DNA of 64,000 nucleotides, from the NCBI GenBank assembly GCA_016584305.1, contig JACEEZ010025380.1, forward strand, positions 22,501 through 86,500, read 5' to 3'. Made by a program: the position numbers and the translations under genes. The notes below the pieces were generated by a model. It did not search any database. It saw only the letters and a list, made by a program, of their open reading frames with translations, and was not told the origin of the DNA. Below, one piece after another: positions 17,990 through 31,540 of the stretch. This DNA is from Chionoecetes opilio. Lineage: Eukaryota; Arthropoda; Malacostraca; Decapoda; Majidae. Within the stretch, counting starts at the first letter, position 1. Every line of letters begins with the position of its first letter.

Positions 17990-20930
17990 AAACCCTACGT
18001 AGGTCAAAATATGTTAACGTCATTGGGGGTCGCATAAGTCGCATAAATGCCCAAAAACGAAAAACCGAAATCCATACATGCAACTCGAGAACTAATATGC
18101 ACGGGCAAGGACCCTCCCCATAACTACGTCCCGGTTTGTTTAACGGTCTTTGTGGAAAAGGCGGGGTCGCCGCGGGGGGCCCTACAAAGGGAAAAAACTA
18201 CGGCGATGAAGAATTTAAGTTATTTTTGCGCGAAATTGTTTTTCCGGGTGCATATTAGTGCTCTGTTCTCGCTGAAACCCCTATAAGAAGCCCTAGGTAA
18301 GGGTGATGTGCAGAAGTTCAAAACCAAGAAAAGGTCAAAACAGAGCCTCGTCAAAGGAAAGCAACTGGTAGTAGTAATGTGCCCTACCACTTGCTTATTT
18401 CTTAATGAACTCTGCGGGACTTTTTTTCCGGGTTTAAACCCTTTGCCACACCATCACCTCAGGTCTTTTCTATTTGTCCGAGCACGGAAATATAGCCCCT
18501 GGAATATAAATTTCGACCGCAACAACTCAAATTTTTTCATCGTCGTAGGTTCCCTTTTTGTAGGTTTACATTTTCAGGGTTTATGTTTGAAAAAAATACC
18601 TTTTTAATTTTTTCCCTTTTTGTTGTCTTTCCTCAAAATAATAGGGGTAACATGGTTTAAGGTTACTTGAGACCCAATGCAACTCTTGAGTCATACCAGG
18701 GTTAGGGGTCATTTGCCACACTCAATTCCCCACAAGACTTTCGCCACATTAAGAGTAATTTCCCCAACATGTAAGAGTCAATTCCCCACTCTAAAGTCAT
18801 TCGCCCCACATCATGCACGGAGTCTGGAGTACATATCTTCCCTCTAGCAAAAATGGAAAAACCCCCTTGGGGGCAAAATGCGGAAAAATTTTTATGTTGC
18901 CATATCGCCCACTTCCCCCAACAAGTTTGGGCCCTGGGGGAAGGGGGGGTTTGGGTGGGAACAAATTATGCTCGGAAACAGTATTAAAGATTTTGTTAGG
19001 GGGGGTAAATTCCCCTAATCTAGGGTAATTTCCTTTGTCAGAAAAATTGCCTCCAAAATAAACCTAACCTAACAAAATTAACCTACCCTAGCAGGGGGCT
19101 TGCCCACCGAAACCAAACCCAAGCAACCAAACCAAAAAAATCTAACCTAAAAAAATCAACCAAACCCTACCCAAATCTAACTTACCCTAAAAACCTAAAA
19201 AAATCAACCAAAACCCCCGCGAGGGGGGGGGGGGTTCCGCACAAAAACAAATATAACCTAACCTCCTAGTCCTAGATCCATAGTGGGGGCGAAAGACCCC
19301 ATAGTGGGGCAAATTGACCTGTGGGCGAAATGACTCCAGGGGTTGGCGAAAGGGCATGTGGGCAAAATGACCGGATCCCCTGGCCTCCCAACATCCCCAA
19401 CCTTTTGCTTTGTTTTATCTTATTACACCACCCAAAAACAATAGCAACCAGGGTGACATTACCCACCCTTACCTCTGGTACCGAGGTAAGGATGTGTAAG
19501 GGATATTTTATCCCTCCAAATGGGGAAAAATCCTGACGGTAAGGGTTAGGTTAGTTTTTTGCTTTGTTTATTTTATTACTCCATCCATAAACAAGTTGAA
19601 ACCATGACATTACCCACCCTTGCCAACCCCCCCAACCTCCCCGCTAGGAGGTTTGGTTATTTTTTTTTTTAGTGGGTCGGAACCCTCCCAACCCCCCCGC
19701 TAGGAGGTTAGGTTAGATTTTGTTGGGTTAGGTTAGGTTAGGTTAATTTTGTTAGGTTAGGATAGGTTAGATTTGGTTAGTTAGGTTGGGTTTAGGTTAG
19801 TTTTGTTGGGTTAGGATAGGTTAATTTGGTTTAGGTTATCGGTGGGTCAACCCCCCTGCTGGGGTAGTTTAATTTTTTTTTGGGTTTAGGTTTTTTTGAT
19901 TAGCATTTTTTTTTAGCTAAAAAAATTACCCTAATCTGGGGAATTTTCCCCCCACCCAACCTTTAAATTAGTTTTTCCCCAACGCATAATTTTTTCCCCC
20001 ACCCAAAAAACCCCGCATTCCCACAGGCCCCCAAAATTTGTTTGGGGAAGTGGGGATATGGTCAAACAGAAATTTACCGTCTTTCGCCCCAAAGGGGTTC
20101 ATTCCATTTCTGTAGAGGAAGATTGTGACTCCATGACTCCGTGACTGGATCGTGGGGCGAATTGACTTTTGAGTGGGCGAAATTTACTCTTTCATGTGGG
20201 CGAAATTTACTCTTACATAGGGCGAAATGTCCCTTTTGGGGGAAATTTACGTGTGGGCAAAAGACCGGAACCGTGGGATAGACTCAAGATTGCATTGGCC
20301 CCGTCAAGTAAAAACTTAACCATGATGACCCCTACTTTTTTAGGAAAGACAACAAAAGGAACTCAATTTAAAAAGGGATTTTAATTTAAACATAAACCCT
20401 GAATATTACAACCCCAAAGGAAGCCCACACATGAAAAAATTTCGAGTTTGTTGCGGTCGAAATTGAATTCCAGGGGCTATATTTTTGGCTCGCTGACAAA
20501 AATAGGAAGACCTGAGGTGATGATTGTGTCAAAAGGGTTCTAAACCAGGAAAACAGTCCAAACAGATCCATTAAAAAATAAGCAAGTGGAGGGGCCATTA
20601 GACCCCCAGTTGCTTTCCTTTTGACGAGGCTCTGTTATGACTCGTTTTCTTAGTTTAAAACCTTGGGAATAGCCTTACCCCAGGTCTTCTCTATAGTGTT
20701 GTCAGCGAAAAGGCACATAAAATACACCTGGAAAATTTAATTTGCGCAAAATAACTTAAATTCTTCCATCGCCGTAGTTTTCCCTTCAGGTCCACCCGCG
20801 GCGACCCGCCCTTTTCCCCACAAAGCCCGATGTAAAAAAACCGTGACGAGTTATTCTGGGGCCCCTTTGGACGGGTTTTTAGAAATCCATTTGACGTACA
20901 ACAAAAAATGTTTTACAATAGTAGGCTTAC
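17990..20930. repeat. Imperfect palindrome of nearly 3 kb
   Basis: Left-arm blocks return as reverse complements in mirror order: GGGTCGCCGCGG (18,165) against CCGCGGCGACCCG (20,803); GTCAAAACAGAGCCTCGTCA (18,335) against TGACGAGGCTCTGTTATGAC (20,624); CATAAACCCTGAA and its complement; TTTGCCCCCAC-type and AATCTAGGGTAATTT blocks near the middle. The centre is CTTACCTC-TGGTAC-CGAGGTAAG (19469-19490). Inner parts hold AACCTAACC / GGTTAGGTT repeats. Arms differ by many substitutions and small indels. No protein is recognised. Confidence 0.85.
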
Positions 20931-22319
20931 ATTTCAAAAAAACGCTGCAGCACCAAAAAACGGTCTAAATCTGCTCAGTTTCCCCCATTATATACGCCGC
21001 AAAGCCGCCCCCCCGGGGGGTTTTTTTTGGGAGCTCCTGGGGGCTATTTGGGGGGCCTTCTCCCCCTTGTATTGGTGGACCTTGGAAGTCTGTGTTTGGG
21101 GGCCCTTTGGCCCCCCAAAACAGACTCTCCAGATAGCCCCCCTAACTTTCCGAAACAGGATGTAGAAATCATAACAGGCGGGGTAGCAGGGGGGGCTGTA
21201 CACAGGGCACAGAGGTCTTATTTTTTAATTTTTTTTTTATTAATGACTTGTTATGAGTTTTGGACTGACATGAAAGTATACTAGTTGTAGACTTCATCTA
21301 AGATAAGTGGGGAAACGGGAATTTTGGTAATCATCGCATAAGTAAAGAAAAAGGGGTGAAGGAATTGCTGATAACAGTACGTACTACCATTACAGTTTCA
21401 CGGCGACATGTATCTGGCAATAAAAAAATTCCTAAAACGGGGTTTTGAGACCTGATTCAGTCCTGATCAGTGCTAAACCGTTTCCCTAAAGTAAAATGAG
21501 CTCATCCGGCTACATGAAACTCTACCAAAGGTGATCCACCATCCTTTGCAAAATGAGGAGGGCAGAGACGCCATGATTTCCTGGTCAGCCTCAAGCCTAC
21601 ACCCCCACTCACGTTCCCTTATCATTCTACCGCAAGATCAGACCTCACTGGCAGAAATTGGTAACACCTGGGGGGATTGGTAATCTTTGGGCCCAGCAAA
21701 CACAGACTCCCTCCAGAATAGCCCCTTTAAATTTAAAATCATGGGGGGGAAAGAAATACTTGGGGTAGACGGATAGACAGGAAGGGACTGTGAAAAGGAT
21801 AGAGGGGATGATTATAAAACAAAATTTTCACTGTAATGACTTGTTTGAGAAAGACTGACATGACAGTAACGGGGTTGTAGACACAAGATAAGTGTGGAAA
21901 AGGGAATTTGGAACATGGAGGGTGATAGAAAGAATGAAAAGGGGTTTAAAATAAAGAAATTTTGGAAAAACAGGAAGTACGTCCAAGAAGATTCACGGCC
22001 CCCGACATGTTCTGAGACAATAAACAAAAACGTACAAGGGGTTCGGGGAAAAAACCTTGATTTCAGTCCAAAGGCAGGCTTAAACCGATTTCTGAAGTAA
22101 AATGAAGAACATCGGGCTACATAACTCTAGCAAAGGGATATAGTGGGAGTATGAGAGGGAAGGGAAGAAAAAAACTCAACAGTTTTTGGTCAGAAATAAG
22201 AAAGACAGAACTCACTAAGATAAATGAGAAGATCAACTTCACCAAGACCAAGAGCACTAAACGTTGGCTGAAAACATAACAACAACACAACCCAGTTCAC
22301 CATAAAAATAAGGGATCAT
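20931..22319. other. No gene; scraps of a 150-bp repeat
   Basis: 21,000-21,170 and 21,655-21,755 match each other and 45,360-45,515 (ACAGACTCTCCAGATAGCCC and GGGGGCTATT). Homopolymer runs are frequent. Nothing else recognised. Confidence 0.55.
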
Positions 22320-22492
22320 TTTAGAAGAAGCAAAAGACAGTGTAACAGCTCGCCCTTCGGGTCGCTTGAGCTGCTCTGCACTGCTGGACTTCGCCATCGC
22401 CAGCCCTTGTGCTTGACCGTTGTGGGTCTACCACCCATCGCTGGGTAGTGTGTACAGCCTGCTCCTCGTCTGTGTTTCCATCTGCCGCCGCC

Positions 22493-24080
22493 ATGTCTGA
22501 CACGTCACCGGGGACCGAGCCAGCCATGGATGTCCAGGAGGATGAATTAAGCCTCCTGTCCTCCCCTTCCCTCCTCCGCCAGCAAGAGGGCACGGGCGCC
22601 TTCTCCCTCGCAGGAAGGTCCTGATAAGGCCCCTCGCACCGGCCCCGACACCCTGCCCTCTCAGGTTGCATGTGTCCAGGCATCCTACCTCCTCAGAGCT
22701 GCATCGGGTGCAAGGGTTTTTGCTAATCCGTGCCGGGTCTCCCATGCTCTCCACCTCTCGACCCTCGGCAAGTATGTCCTCGAGGGGGAAACCCGCGCCC
22801 TGGGAAACGGCTGTGCCCTTGTTGTTGTGATCTGGGAGCACAACATTCCCAAGGTACCTGAACTGGGGCAGGCCTCCTTTACCCTGGGGGAATGGGAGGT
22901 CACCTGCCGCAGGGCTGAGCGTGAAGGCCCTGGCTACCATTACGCCAGGGTGGGGCCCCTGGATGACTTGACTGACATCAGTGAGGTCCGGAAGGACTTT
23001 CGATCCTTCGATGGTGGCGAGGTGGTCGAGATCACCTGGATCCCGGCCCACAATCTGCCCAGGTCCACCACTGGAAAGTGGCTCCGCCTAAAGGTGAGAG
23101 GGACCCTTCCCACAAAGGTGTCCATCTCCCAGTTGGTGTACTGGGCACGCCCCTACCTCCTCCCTCTGCTCCGCTGCTCTGGGTGCCATCGGATCGGCCA
23201 CTCCCTCAACACCTGCAGGTCTCCGGTGCGATGCTCCAGGTGCAGCGGGCCTCACCCATGCAGGCGAGACGACATCACCTGCACCAGGCCCTTTCGCTGT
23301 TTCCAGTGCGGGGGACCACATGGGCCCAGGTCTGCGCACTGCACTTTCAACTGCCGGGCTCAGCAGCTCTATGCTGACCTGGCGCGAGAGGGGACGCCCC
23401 TGCACGCCATCAACACGCAGCTGAGGGACCTCGACCTGCCTAGCCTTCCGGCCCTCCGCAGGCCACAACCATCACCAACCAAGCCTGCACCAGCTGCACC
23501 TACTCTACCCCCAGCTACGTCGGTCCACCCAGGTATGTCGTATTCCGCCATCGCCACAGGGAATAGGTACGGCCCGCTGCAGGAGGCCCCGGAAGATGAT
23601 GCCTCCTTGCCTCAGGATCCCGTCGTCGACCCTGAAACCGGCAGCACTCCTCCTGTGCGCCGTCGCATCCGCCTGCGTCAACCTCGTCGACCGCCCGGAT
23701 ATCAGGCCCCTCCGTCTACACCCCCCCCCCCCCCAGATCTCGAGTCTGAATTCACCCACTCCACCATCGAGGCTGAAGTGCACTGGCCGCACGGTTCGCC
23801 ACCCCACCGTGGGGAGGAACCAGGACGTGCCTTTCGCCATGGCGCTCCCTTGCTCCCGTCCCCCGTTGTGTCCCCAAGGCCTCCCGCCCCGCCCTGGCAT
23901 CCTGTTCACTCAACTGCAGCACCAGCTTCTTCCGCCTCCTCCGTGGATACGGTAATCTCCTCTCTTTTCACCCTCCTCTGGAAGGGTTACCACCTCTACC
24001 AGAAGGGCACACCTGTGCCGGTCATTCTCACCTATCTGTGGCCCACCCTCTCCATGCTCATCTCCTCCCTATTTGAATAG
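22493..24080 (+). pseudogene. Retrotransposon ORF1 (gag-like, zinc knuckles), one frameshift
   Basis: ATG at 22493 in CCGCCATGTC opens MSDTSPGTEPAMDVQEDE. That frame stops at 22624, but the frame that carries the rest is already open from about 22,590, so one indel lies near 22,580-22,620. From 22827 the frame runs 417 codons to TAG at 24078. Three Cys-rich knuckles lie at residues 117-172 of that frame (CSGCHRIGHSLNTC, CSRC ..., CFQCGGPHGPRSAHC), followed by a Pro-rich tail. ORF1 proteins of this type bind the element's RNA. Confidence 0.85.
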
Positions 24081-24083
24081 GAT

Positions 24084-27000
24084 ATGGCCCTCACCTTCCT
24101 CCTCTGGAATGCCAGGTCTTTCCTCCGGAAATCATCTGAACTGCAAACCTACCTGCGGGATTCACTTCCTTCGGTGGTCGGGTTGTGCGAGACCTGGCTC
24201 CCCCCACACCTCGCGCTCAACCTTCCGGGCTACTCTATCCTCAGGCAAGACCGCCAACAGGGCCGTGGTGGAGGTGTCCTCCTTGCCCTCCGAGACGTGC
24301 TGCACCGCTTCCCGCTTCCCCTTCCCCAGTGGCCGGGTGGGCGCCCGGAGATCATTGCTGCCAGGGTTAGCCTCCAGAGAGGTTGGCTCACCGTGGCAGT
24401 AATATACAACCCGGGTGGTGCCGCCACTTCACAGGAGATTGAACACTACATCGCCTCTCTCCCTCCCCCGGTGATCATCATGGGGGACTTTAACGCACAC
24501 TACCAATGTTGGGAGCCTGACCTGCCTCCCCACAAACGGAACCCTTCAGGTAACACATTATTCAGGATAATGTTGGACTCTCCTCACCTCTCCTTGCTGA
24601 GCCCGCCTAGTCTGGCCACCAGGTTCCACCCCCACACTGGTGCTCCCTCGGTTCTGGACCTGTTTATTGGTGACCCGGCCTTCACCACCTCCACCTTCTC
24701 TACTGGGCCTTACATGGGGAGTGACCACCTTCCTGTGCTGGCGTCTGTCCCACAGGCTCACCCGAAGCCCCACCCTGGCTGCCTGCCCCGCTGGAGAATA
24801 AGATCCTCCGAGTGGCCGCGTTACAGGAAGGCCCTCCAGCCCTCACCGGATATCTCCACTCTACCCTTGGAGGACGCCGCGTCTTCCTTCCATCAGACGC
24901 TGGAGACGGCGGGTGCGGCTGCCTTTCACATTGCCATGCGTCGCAAACCCCGTCGCCCTGGGAAGCCATGGTGGAATGACGACTGTGCCCGGGCAGTACT
25001 GGCCCGCCGTCGGGCCTGGAACCAGTGGCGGAGGACACCCACGATACTGGCAGGCACTAACTACCGCCGTCTCAACGTCCTCTGCGCCAAGGTCATCCTC
25101 AAGGCCCAGAGGAGTGCATGGGGTTCCCACTGCTCCTCCCTCTCCTTCTCTTCCTCCACCAAGAGAACCTGGGACTTCCTGCACTCTATGGAGGGCAGGA
25201 AGGCGCATCACCCCATCCCTCTGACGGACGGTGCCCAGTCTCTATTGGATGACCCCGAGAAGGCGGAGGCTCTGGCTCGCCACTACCACCAGAAGATTGG
25301 GCTTCCCCCTACTCTCCATCCTCCTGCGGACCTCCACCAAGCCACCTCTACCTCCATCGCCTCCCCTGGTCTTCCTGAGCTAATCCAGCCTTACGCCCGG
25401 CGGGAACTGGATGCGGCCCTGTCCACACTGCGTACTGGCAAGGCAGCGGGACACGACCACATCTCTTACGATTTCCTCACCCACCTCTCCCCTCCCCTAC
25501 AGGAATGCCTCTTACGCATTTACAACGCCAGCTGGGAGACAGGAAATTACCCCACCTGTTGGAAGCCCTCTGTCCTCATCCCCATCCACAAGCCGGGTAA
25601 AGATCCTTCTCTCCCGTCTTCCTACAGGCCCATAGCTCTCCTCTCCTGTATTGGGAAGCTGATGGAGCGCCTGGTGTCCACACGTCTCTCCTGGTGGCTT
25701 GAGGAGAAGCGACTGCTAAGGGAGGAGCAGTGCGGCTTTCGACCCCATAGGGGTACGATGGACGTGCTGGGCCAGCTTGAGTTCCATATTTGCGACACCT
25801 ACCGTCAGCGCCAGGTCATGACTACACTCTTCCTTGACCTGGAGGGTGCCTTCGATACGGCACCACACGAGGGTATCCTATACAAGCTGGCCGGCATGGG
25901 CATTACCGGGGCCACCCTTGCCTGGGTCCAGGACTTCCTTGGCGGTCGCTCGTACCGGGTTGCAGTGGGTGCCTCTCTGTCGCCCTCCCGTCCCATTCAC
26001 AGAGGCCTTCCTCAAGGCTCCATCCTAAGTCCTCTTTTATTCAACGTCCTCCTCTCCGACCTCCACCTTCCCGCCCACTCCACCCCCTTCATCTATGCTG
26101 ACGATATCACCGTAGTCAGCCGGGCCCAACGTTGGCCCAGGCGCAGACCCACCTGCAAGAGGCAGCAATCTCCCTCGGTGACTGGGTGACCACCTGGGGT
26201 CTGAAGGTCAGTGCCCCTAAAAGCACACTTATGTGTTTCACCCTCAAGCGGCTTCCCTCCCCACCTGCCCTCCAACTGTGCGGCCAGCCGGTCCCTTACT
26301 CCAGGACGCACACCTTCCTGGGGCTGCGGCTGGACGGTCCTCGCCTCTCCTGGGCCAGGCATGTGGAATATCTCCGCACCTCCTGCAACAAGCGCCTGAA
26401 TGTCATGAAGAGGATTACTGGTGTCCGTTGGGGTGCGAACCGGGATTTCCTCCTCCAATATTACCTTGCCACCATCAGACCCAAACTCATGTACGGCAGC
26501 AGCATTTATGGGTCGGCTGCCCGTACTACATTGACCAAGCTGGATCCTCTTCAAAATGCCGCGCTTCGGATTTCCATGGGGGCCATGAAATCTTCCCCGG
26601 TTCTCTCCCTGCATGCCGAAAGTGGCATCCTCCCCTTGTCCACCTACAGAAGGGTTATTTTATGCCAGCAGTACCACCAACTCATGAGCCTGCCCCCATC
26701 TCACCCCCTTGCTGCTCTCTACGCTGGCTCTGGTGTGGATCACCACACCCCAGTTTGGTCTCCGGGTGCCAGGCAACCCCTTCTGGTTAGGGCCCTACCG
26801 ACTCCCACCGTCTTCAGCCTACCACCACCACCACCACCACAACCCACCAGCCCACACTCTCCCCTCCCACCCTGGCTGGACACCTCCTCCAGGTTTACCC
26901 TGCACCTTCCAGGCCTCCTCCCTCGGCACTCTACCAGTATTCTGGCGGTGACTCTGTTCAGGCGGATGGACAGGTCGCTATATCACCACCAAATAAAGCT

Positions 27001-27843
27001 GTTCACAGATGGTTCTCACTCCCCTTCACCCCCCTCCGCGGCGGCTGCCATCTACGATCCTGCCACCTCCATCTGCAGGACGTGGAGGCTTTCCCCGGAG
27101 ACTCTTAACATCTGAGCTCTATGCCCTCCACCAGGCCATCATACACCTCCACACCGGGCACACCAAGGGCAAGGCTGTGGTCTACACAGACTCCCTCTCC
27201 TCACTCCACCTCCTCCTCTCCCGCCATCCACGATCCTCTACGTCCTCGTCCACACCATCCAGAGGGCCCTTCCACCTTACCCAACGAGGGGTGGGAGATC
27301 ACCTTTCAGTGGGTTCCCTCCCACGCTGGTATCCCAGGTAACGAGGTGGCTGATTCTGCTGCCAGGCTGGCCTTGACAGATGTAAACACAACACCCTTAC
27401 CTTTGCCGCTCTCCGCGGCCAAACGCCTCATCTCCCGGGTCTGCCCCGCCTGGAACAACACCCTCGGCGATGCCCTCCGCATCACCTCCATGGGCCATTA
27501 CCATGACTTTCCCCCAGCCGTGGATACGGAAAAAGTTGTTCCTGTATGTCGCTCTCACCCCGCCTCCGCCTGGGGCACACACACTCACACTCACTTGCAT
27601 CGCCTCCGTCTGTCCCCTACCCCACTGCCCCTGGGCATAAATGTACCGGGAAGACAAACTTTCTGCCAGTGTCCGCGCTTCCACTCCCACCGTGTGGCTC
27701 ACACCCAACTCATCGCCCTGAACGTCAACCCTTTGACCTGCTACCCTGCTGGCGGCGGCTGGTGTTCCCCCCTCTCGGGAACACGCCGTCATCCGCCTCA
27801 CCTGTGCCTTCCTGAGGAAGCAGGTCAACTGCAGCGCCCGTGA
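24084..27843 (+). pseudogene. Retrotransposon ORF2: endonuclease, reverse transcriptase, RNase H; frameshifted
   Basis: ATG at 24084 lies three bases after the ORF1 stop. The first frame (701 codons, to 26189) has an APE-type endonuclease (FLLWNARSF, LCETWLPPH, GDFNAHYQCW, GSDHLPV), then reverse transcriptase blocks (YRPIALLSCIGKLMERL, QCGFRPHRGT, FLDLEGAFDTAP, GLPQGSILSPLLFN, FIYADDITVV). A frameshift near 26,130 moves the thumb region to the frame 26132-27115, which reaches the RNase H start LFTDGS. Further shifts near 27,095 and 27,260 pass through ELYALHQAI and YTDSLSSLHLL to WVPSHAGIPGNEVADSAARL. A last shift near 27,550 leads to RLRLGHTHSHSL. Domains are complete, but the enzyme cannot be made. 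Confidence 0.9.
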
Positions 27844-27915
27844 TAAGCATCATAGGACCTCACCAGTGTTCCCCATGGGGTCCTCGCAGCCCTTAAACGA
27901 CAACAACAACAAAAT

Positions 27916-30900
27916 AAGGATACCAAGGGTAAAGGAGGTGACTTAGAAGAAGTTGTGGTTTATATAGTTGATCACCCGTACATGCTGTAAGCACAATGAG
28001 TCATACAGGTGAGATTTCTCGAACAGAAGGGAAGAAGTGAAAGAAGTAGTAAGATAGCAGGAGTTGCAGCATGTTGGGAGCACCAAAGTAAGGAGGGTAC
28101 AAGAACAATAAGGGTAAAGTCACACTAGTGTTTCACTAGGGGTTGTTTCGGGGAAAGGTGCTAGGAAATTCAGTGCCATTTCATGATAGTTCATGAAATA
28201 GAGTGTCTTAGAGTTGCAGGATATTAGAATTTAATTTTGAATGCGAATTAAAGTTTATGCAAGTGACTCGTTCAATTTTAACCGGATTCAAAGTTAACAG
28301 GAATAATTAGTGAATAAGGAAAATCAGAAAAGTACAGGATTTCAGAAAGGATCAGCTTTGCAGATAAAATTTCTAGAACTAGACTTCTTGCAAATTAGCT
28401 TTCTGAAAAAGACAGGACTAAAGTCGCAAGAAACCCCGGGAAATGGATTGGAAATAAAGTAATGAATGGTCAGAATGTGCATCAATGGTATTGGAGGTGA
28501 AGCATTGTATGGTATTGGAGGTGAAGGGTTTTAAGGTTGATCATGCATTGATGATGGAACGGTGGGAAAAATGGGCATTGCTTAAACTTAAATAAATGGG
28601 GGAAAGGCAATTGAGTTAAGTTGCAGTTGTAGGTATGGGGAACGATTGAATAATTGGTAAAAGCTCATAAGAATTGGAATTCCATAGCATTATGTATTGT
28701 AGGTGAATGTAAGGTAATTGAGGTGAGATCTAGGTAAAGGTATTGGAGGAAATGTATCCTATGCTAACGTTAACAAAGGTTTGAGGTAAGGGGTTGTTAA
28801 AATTTTAGCGACGATTGAAAAGAGAATTCATTTCAATCTAAGAAGTCTTCCTGAAAGCAGTCTAGTCTCAATACTTAGAGCAACAAGTGAATACAACGGC
28901 TGGAAGATCACCTTGGTAAGCAGGAACCAAGAAATACTTACCAAACGAGGTATTCAAAGATTGTTTAAATTCCAGCCGATAACAAAGTCTTGAGTTATAG
29001 AAGGAAGAACTGATAATTGGTGGAGACTTTTCTAACTAGGGACTGTAAAAACTGAATCAGCAAACGATTGCCATAAGTGGATTACTATCACTGCACTCAA
29101 GTCAGAACAAGGAGGCAGAATACGATTAACCATAGTTTGTGACCATTCACATTGCTCATGCCTACAAAAATTCTAGCTGGCCATAAGATTAAAATATGAT
29201 GGTACAGGCTTAATATTCTCTTCTTGTAAAGCAACTGAAAAACAATAGCCCGGACCAACAAAGGGATTTTTTAAATTCCTGAGCAGAACAAAAATGTGAT
29301 TACTCTTCACATAGAAAAAGGAACACAAGCTTTTGGAAAAATATAGCAAGTACACTCAAAACATTTGTGATTATACGGAAACAAGCACTGAAGAAAGCAT
29401 CAAAGGCAATACATAAGCAGTAGGGTTTGGACACAATTGAACTTGTCATGCCTAAGGGAAAAATACATGGCAGCAATACTCAACAAGGCAGTAAGTTTAG
29501 ACTCGAACTGCATGAAAGGTAAAAGGCAACCACAACGCTCTAAATGATCCTGAGGAAAAACACGCTGTCAAATACCACTGTTCTTTACTAGGAGGAGCAT
29601 GAACAAGTTGCTTAGAGATTTAACAAAATGACATCAATGCAACGTTGAATTTCAAAATTTCTTTATAGAGGAAGGGAAATGAAGGTCACAGGAAAAATTC
29701 GCAGTAAAAAATGCTGCAACATTTGCCAAAGGATACCATTCAACCTCATCTGAAGCTTCCAACAGAAGCCAATCCTTAAGAGAATCGAAAATGAAAGCTT
29801 TAACAACATGCAGAAAAAGGAACAACTAATGTAAAACAGATTGGATACCAATTCAGTAAAGGAGAATACAAACACCATTGTTGTTGGCCAAAGACAAAAG
29901 AACTACAATGCAATGGTGTTTTGCAATAACATCAATCAGTTGATTGTGCAAAAGAAGTACTTATGAGATGGGAGTTTGAGGAAAAGAAGACCCTTAAAAT
30001 CTGCCACAGTATGAGAAGATTGCCATCCAAATCTCTATTGTGACAGTGCTACGAGTCAATGTAAAGAATCAGATGCACAACATACTCTAGAAAAAATACA
30101 GAAGAAAGGTCAGATTCTCGACCTGAGACAGCAAGGAGGACACATTTGAAAGATACCACAAGTATGCCTTAATCAAACAAAGAATGTACTTCTAATGATC
30201 ATTGGATTAGGCAAAACCAGGGGATTATTGCCAGGAAGATGAAGTATATCAGCAGGAAATTAGGATGGGATTGTTGGCAAAAGTGCTCCTGACAGATTGC
30301 CACAAGATGATATGTAGCAGTGGATGAACAAAGCTCAGAGGGTTTACCAGTTACGAGGGAAGAGGATAAGACATTCCTTGTTTCCATCATAAAAAAGGAA
30401 AATAGTAAATTTCCCGCAAGTCAAGGGTCAGATTCCTTGAACTGGATTTTAATGAGGAAGGGACAAGAAGATATCCTTTTCCCGAGGACAAGAATTCTTA
30501 CAATAAATGAGGAGTATCAGCAGAAGATGGACATAATGACTTCCTCTTCTTTAAAAAAGGAAACTGCCGAATAAAAGAAATCCTTGCACGAGATAGTTAA
30601 GTTAAAGGCAATTCAGAAAGAACCAAAATTCCAAACGATTAAAGAAGTTATGCAAGGCAATTGCAAAAGAAAATAGTAAATAGAATTGACCTCAATTTGG
30701 AGCTAAATCATCTCCAAGTGTTCCAACTTGCAATAAAAAGCTCAATATATCAGAACAGTGTGGATATGATCAATTAAAGGAAATTTTTTTCTTATGAGGA
30801 CAAAAGATTCCAGGAAGCCATAAGGGTTCATCAGCAGAAGAGGACATTTATGAATTAGGGCTTTCATCTCCAAAAATTAATTTCAGAAGGGAATATTAGC

Positions 30901-31540
30901 AAATGCTACCAGAAGGAATGCACCATGAAGAATTCAGAACAGAACAAGATTTAACCTATAGAAAGAATTTGAGATAGATTGATGAGAAAATTTACTATAA
31001 TCAGAATTCACCTAGGACTAACCATTAACAAGTAGCATATTGCAACTAGAAAGCTCAGATTATCATGAGGGCTAGTGACCATTGATCCTCATTGCAAGAA
31101 AGACTAGTTAAGCAGAGAGGATAAATTGATGCAAAGGTAAACCATAAGGCCAATGAACAGTGGAGAAATGAGCTATGATGTGAAACAAATTACCAAATGT
31201 CTATAAGCCGGAATTTAGGATATCAAGCAAATTGAACCTCATTCTCAGAAGCAATTAGACGTAGTGGAAAAAATGCCTAAACAAAGATCACTTGATAGAT
31301 ACAGTGTGTCTGTAATGGCAAATCAAAATTCACAGAATATGACCAATCCTTAGAGAAAGGATATTCAAACTCATGAGCTTATATATTGATTCCATCCACT
31401 AATTCTTTTTTTTAATTTGCTATTTAATTTATTAAGTCAGATTGATTTTGATGGCTGATTAGTAATCTTATGTCCCAATGGTACTTGGAGATGAGTATGC
31501 CTTTAACTTAAGTCATATACCAAAGTGATGGAGCCTGATC
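27916..31540. other. No gene recognised; purine-rich AT-rich DNA
   Basis: About 3.6 kb with unusually many AAG/GAA/CAA words on the plus strand, little repeat structure, and no frame over 84 codons. The frame at 30320 shows no domain. It may be intergenic DNA or an intron of the cotransporter gene downstream. Confidence 0.5.

Larger units (their letters stand above)
22320..27915 (+). mobile_element. Nearly full-length two-ORF non-LTR retrotransposon (I/R1/Jockey group)
   Basis: A GC-rich 5.6-kb island stands out from AT-rich flanks. It has a 5' leader, ORF1 with three zinc knuckles, ORF2 with endonuclease, reverse transcriptase and RNase H, a Cys/His-type tail and an (AAC)n 3' tail at 27,899-27,913. 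RNase H points to the I-like side of the group. AAAATAAGG occurs at both edges (22,305 and 27,911) and may be the target duplication. Frameshifts make this copy inactive. Confidence 0.9.

Noticed and set aside
22428..23051. Minus-strand frames over the retrotransposon (207 codons and others)
   Set aside because: Antisense shadows in GC-rich coding DNA of ORF1 and ORF2.
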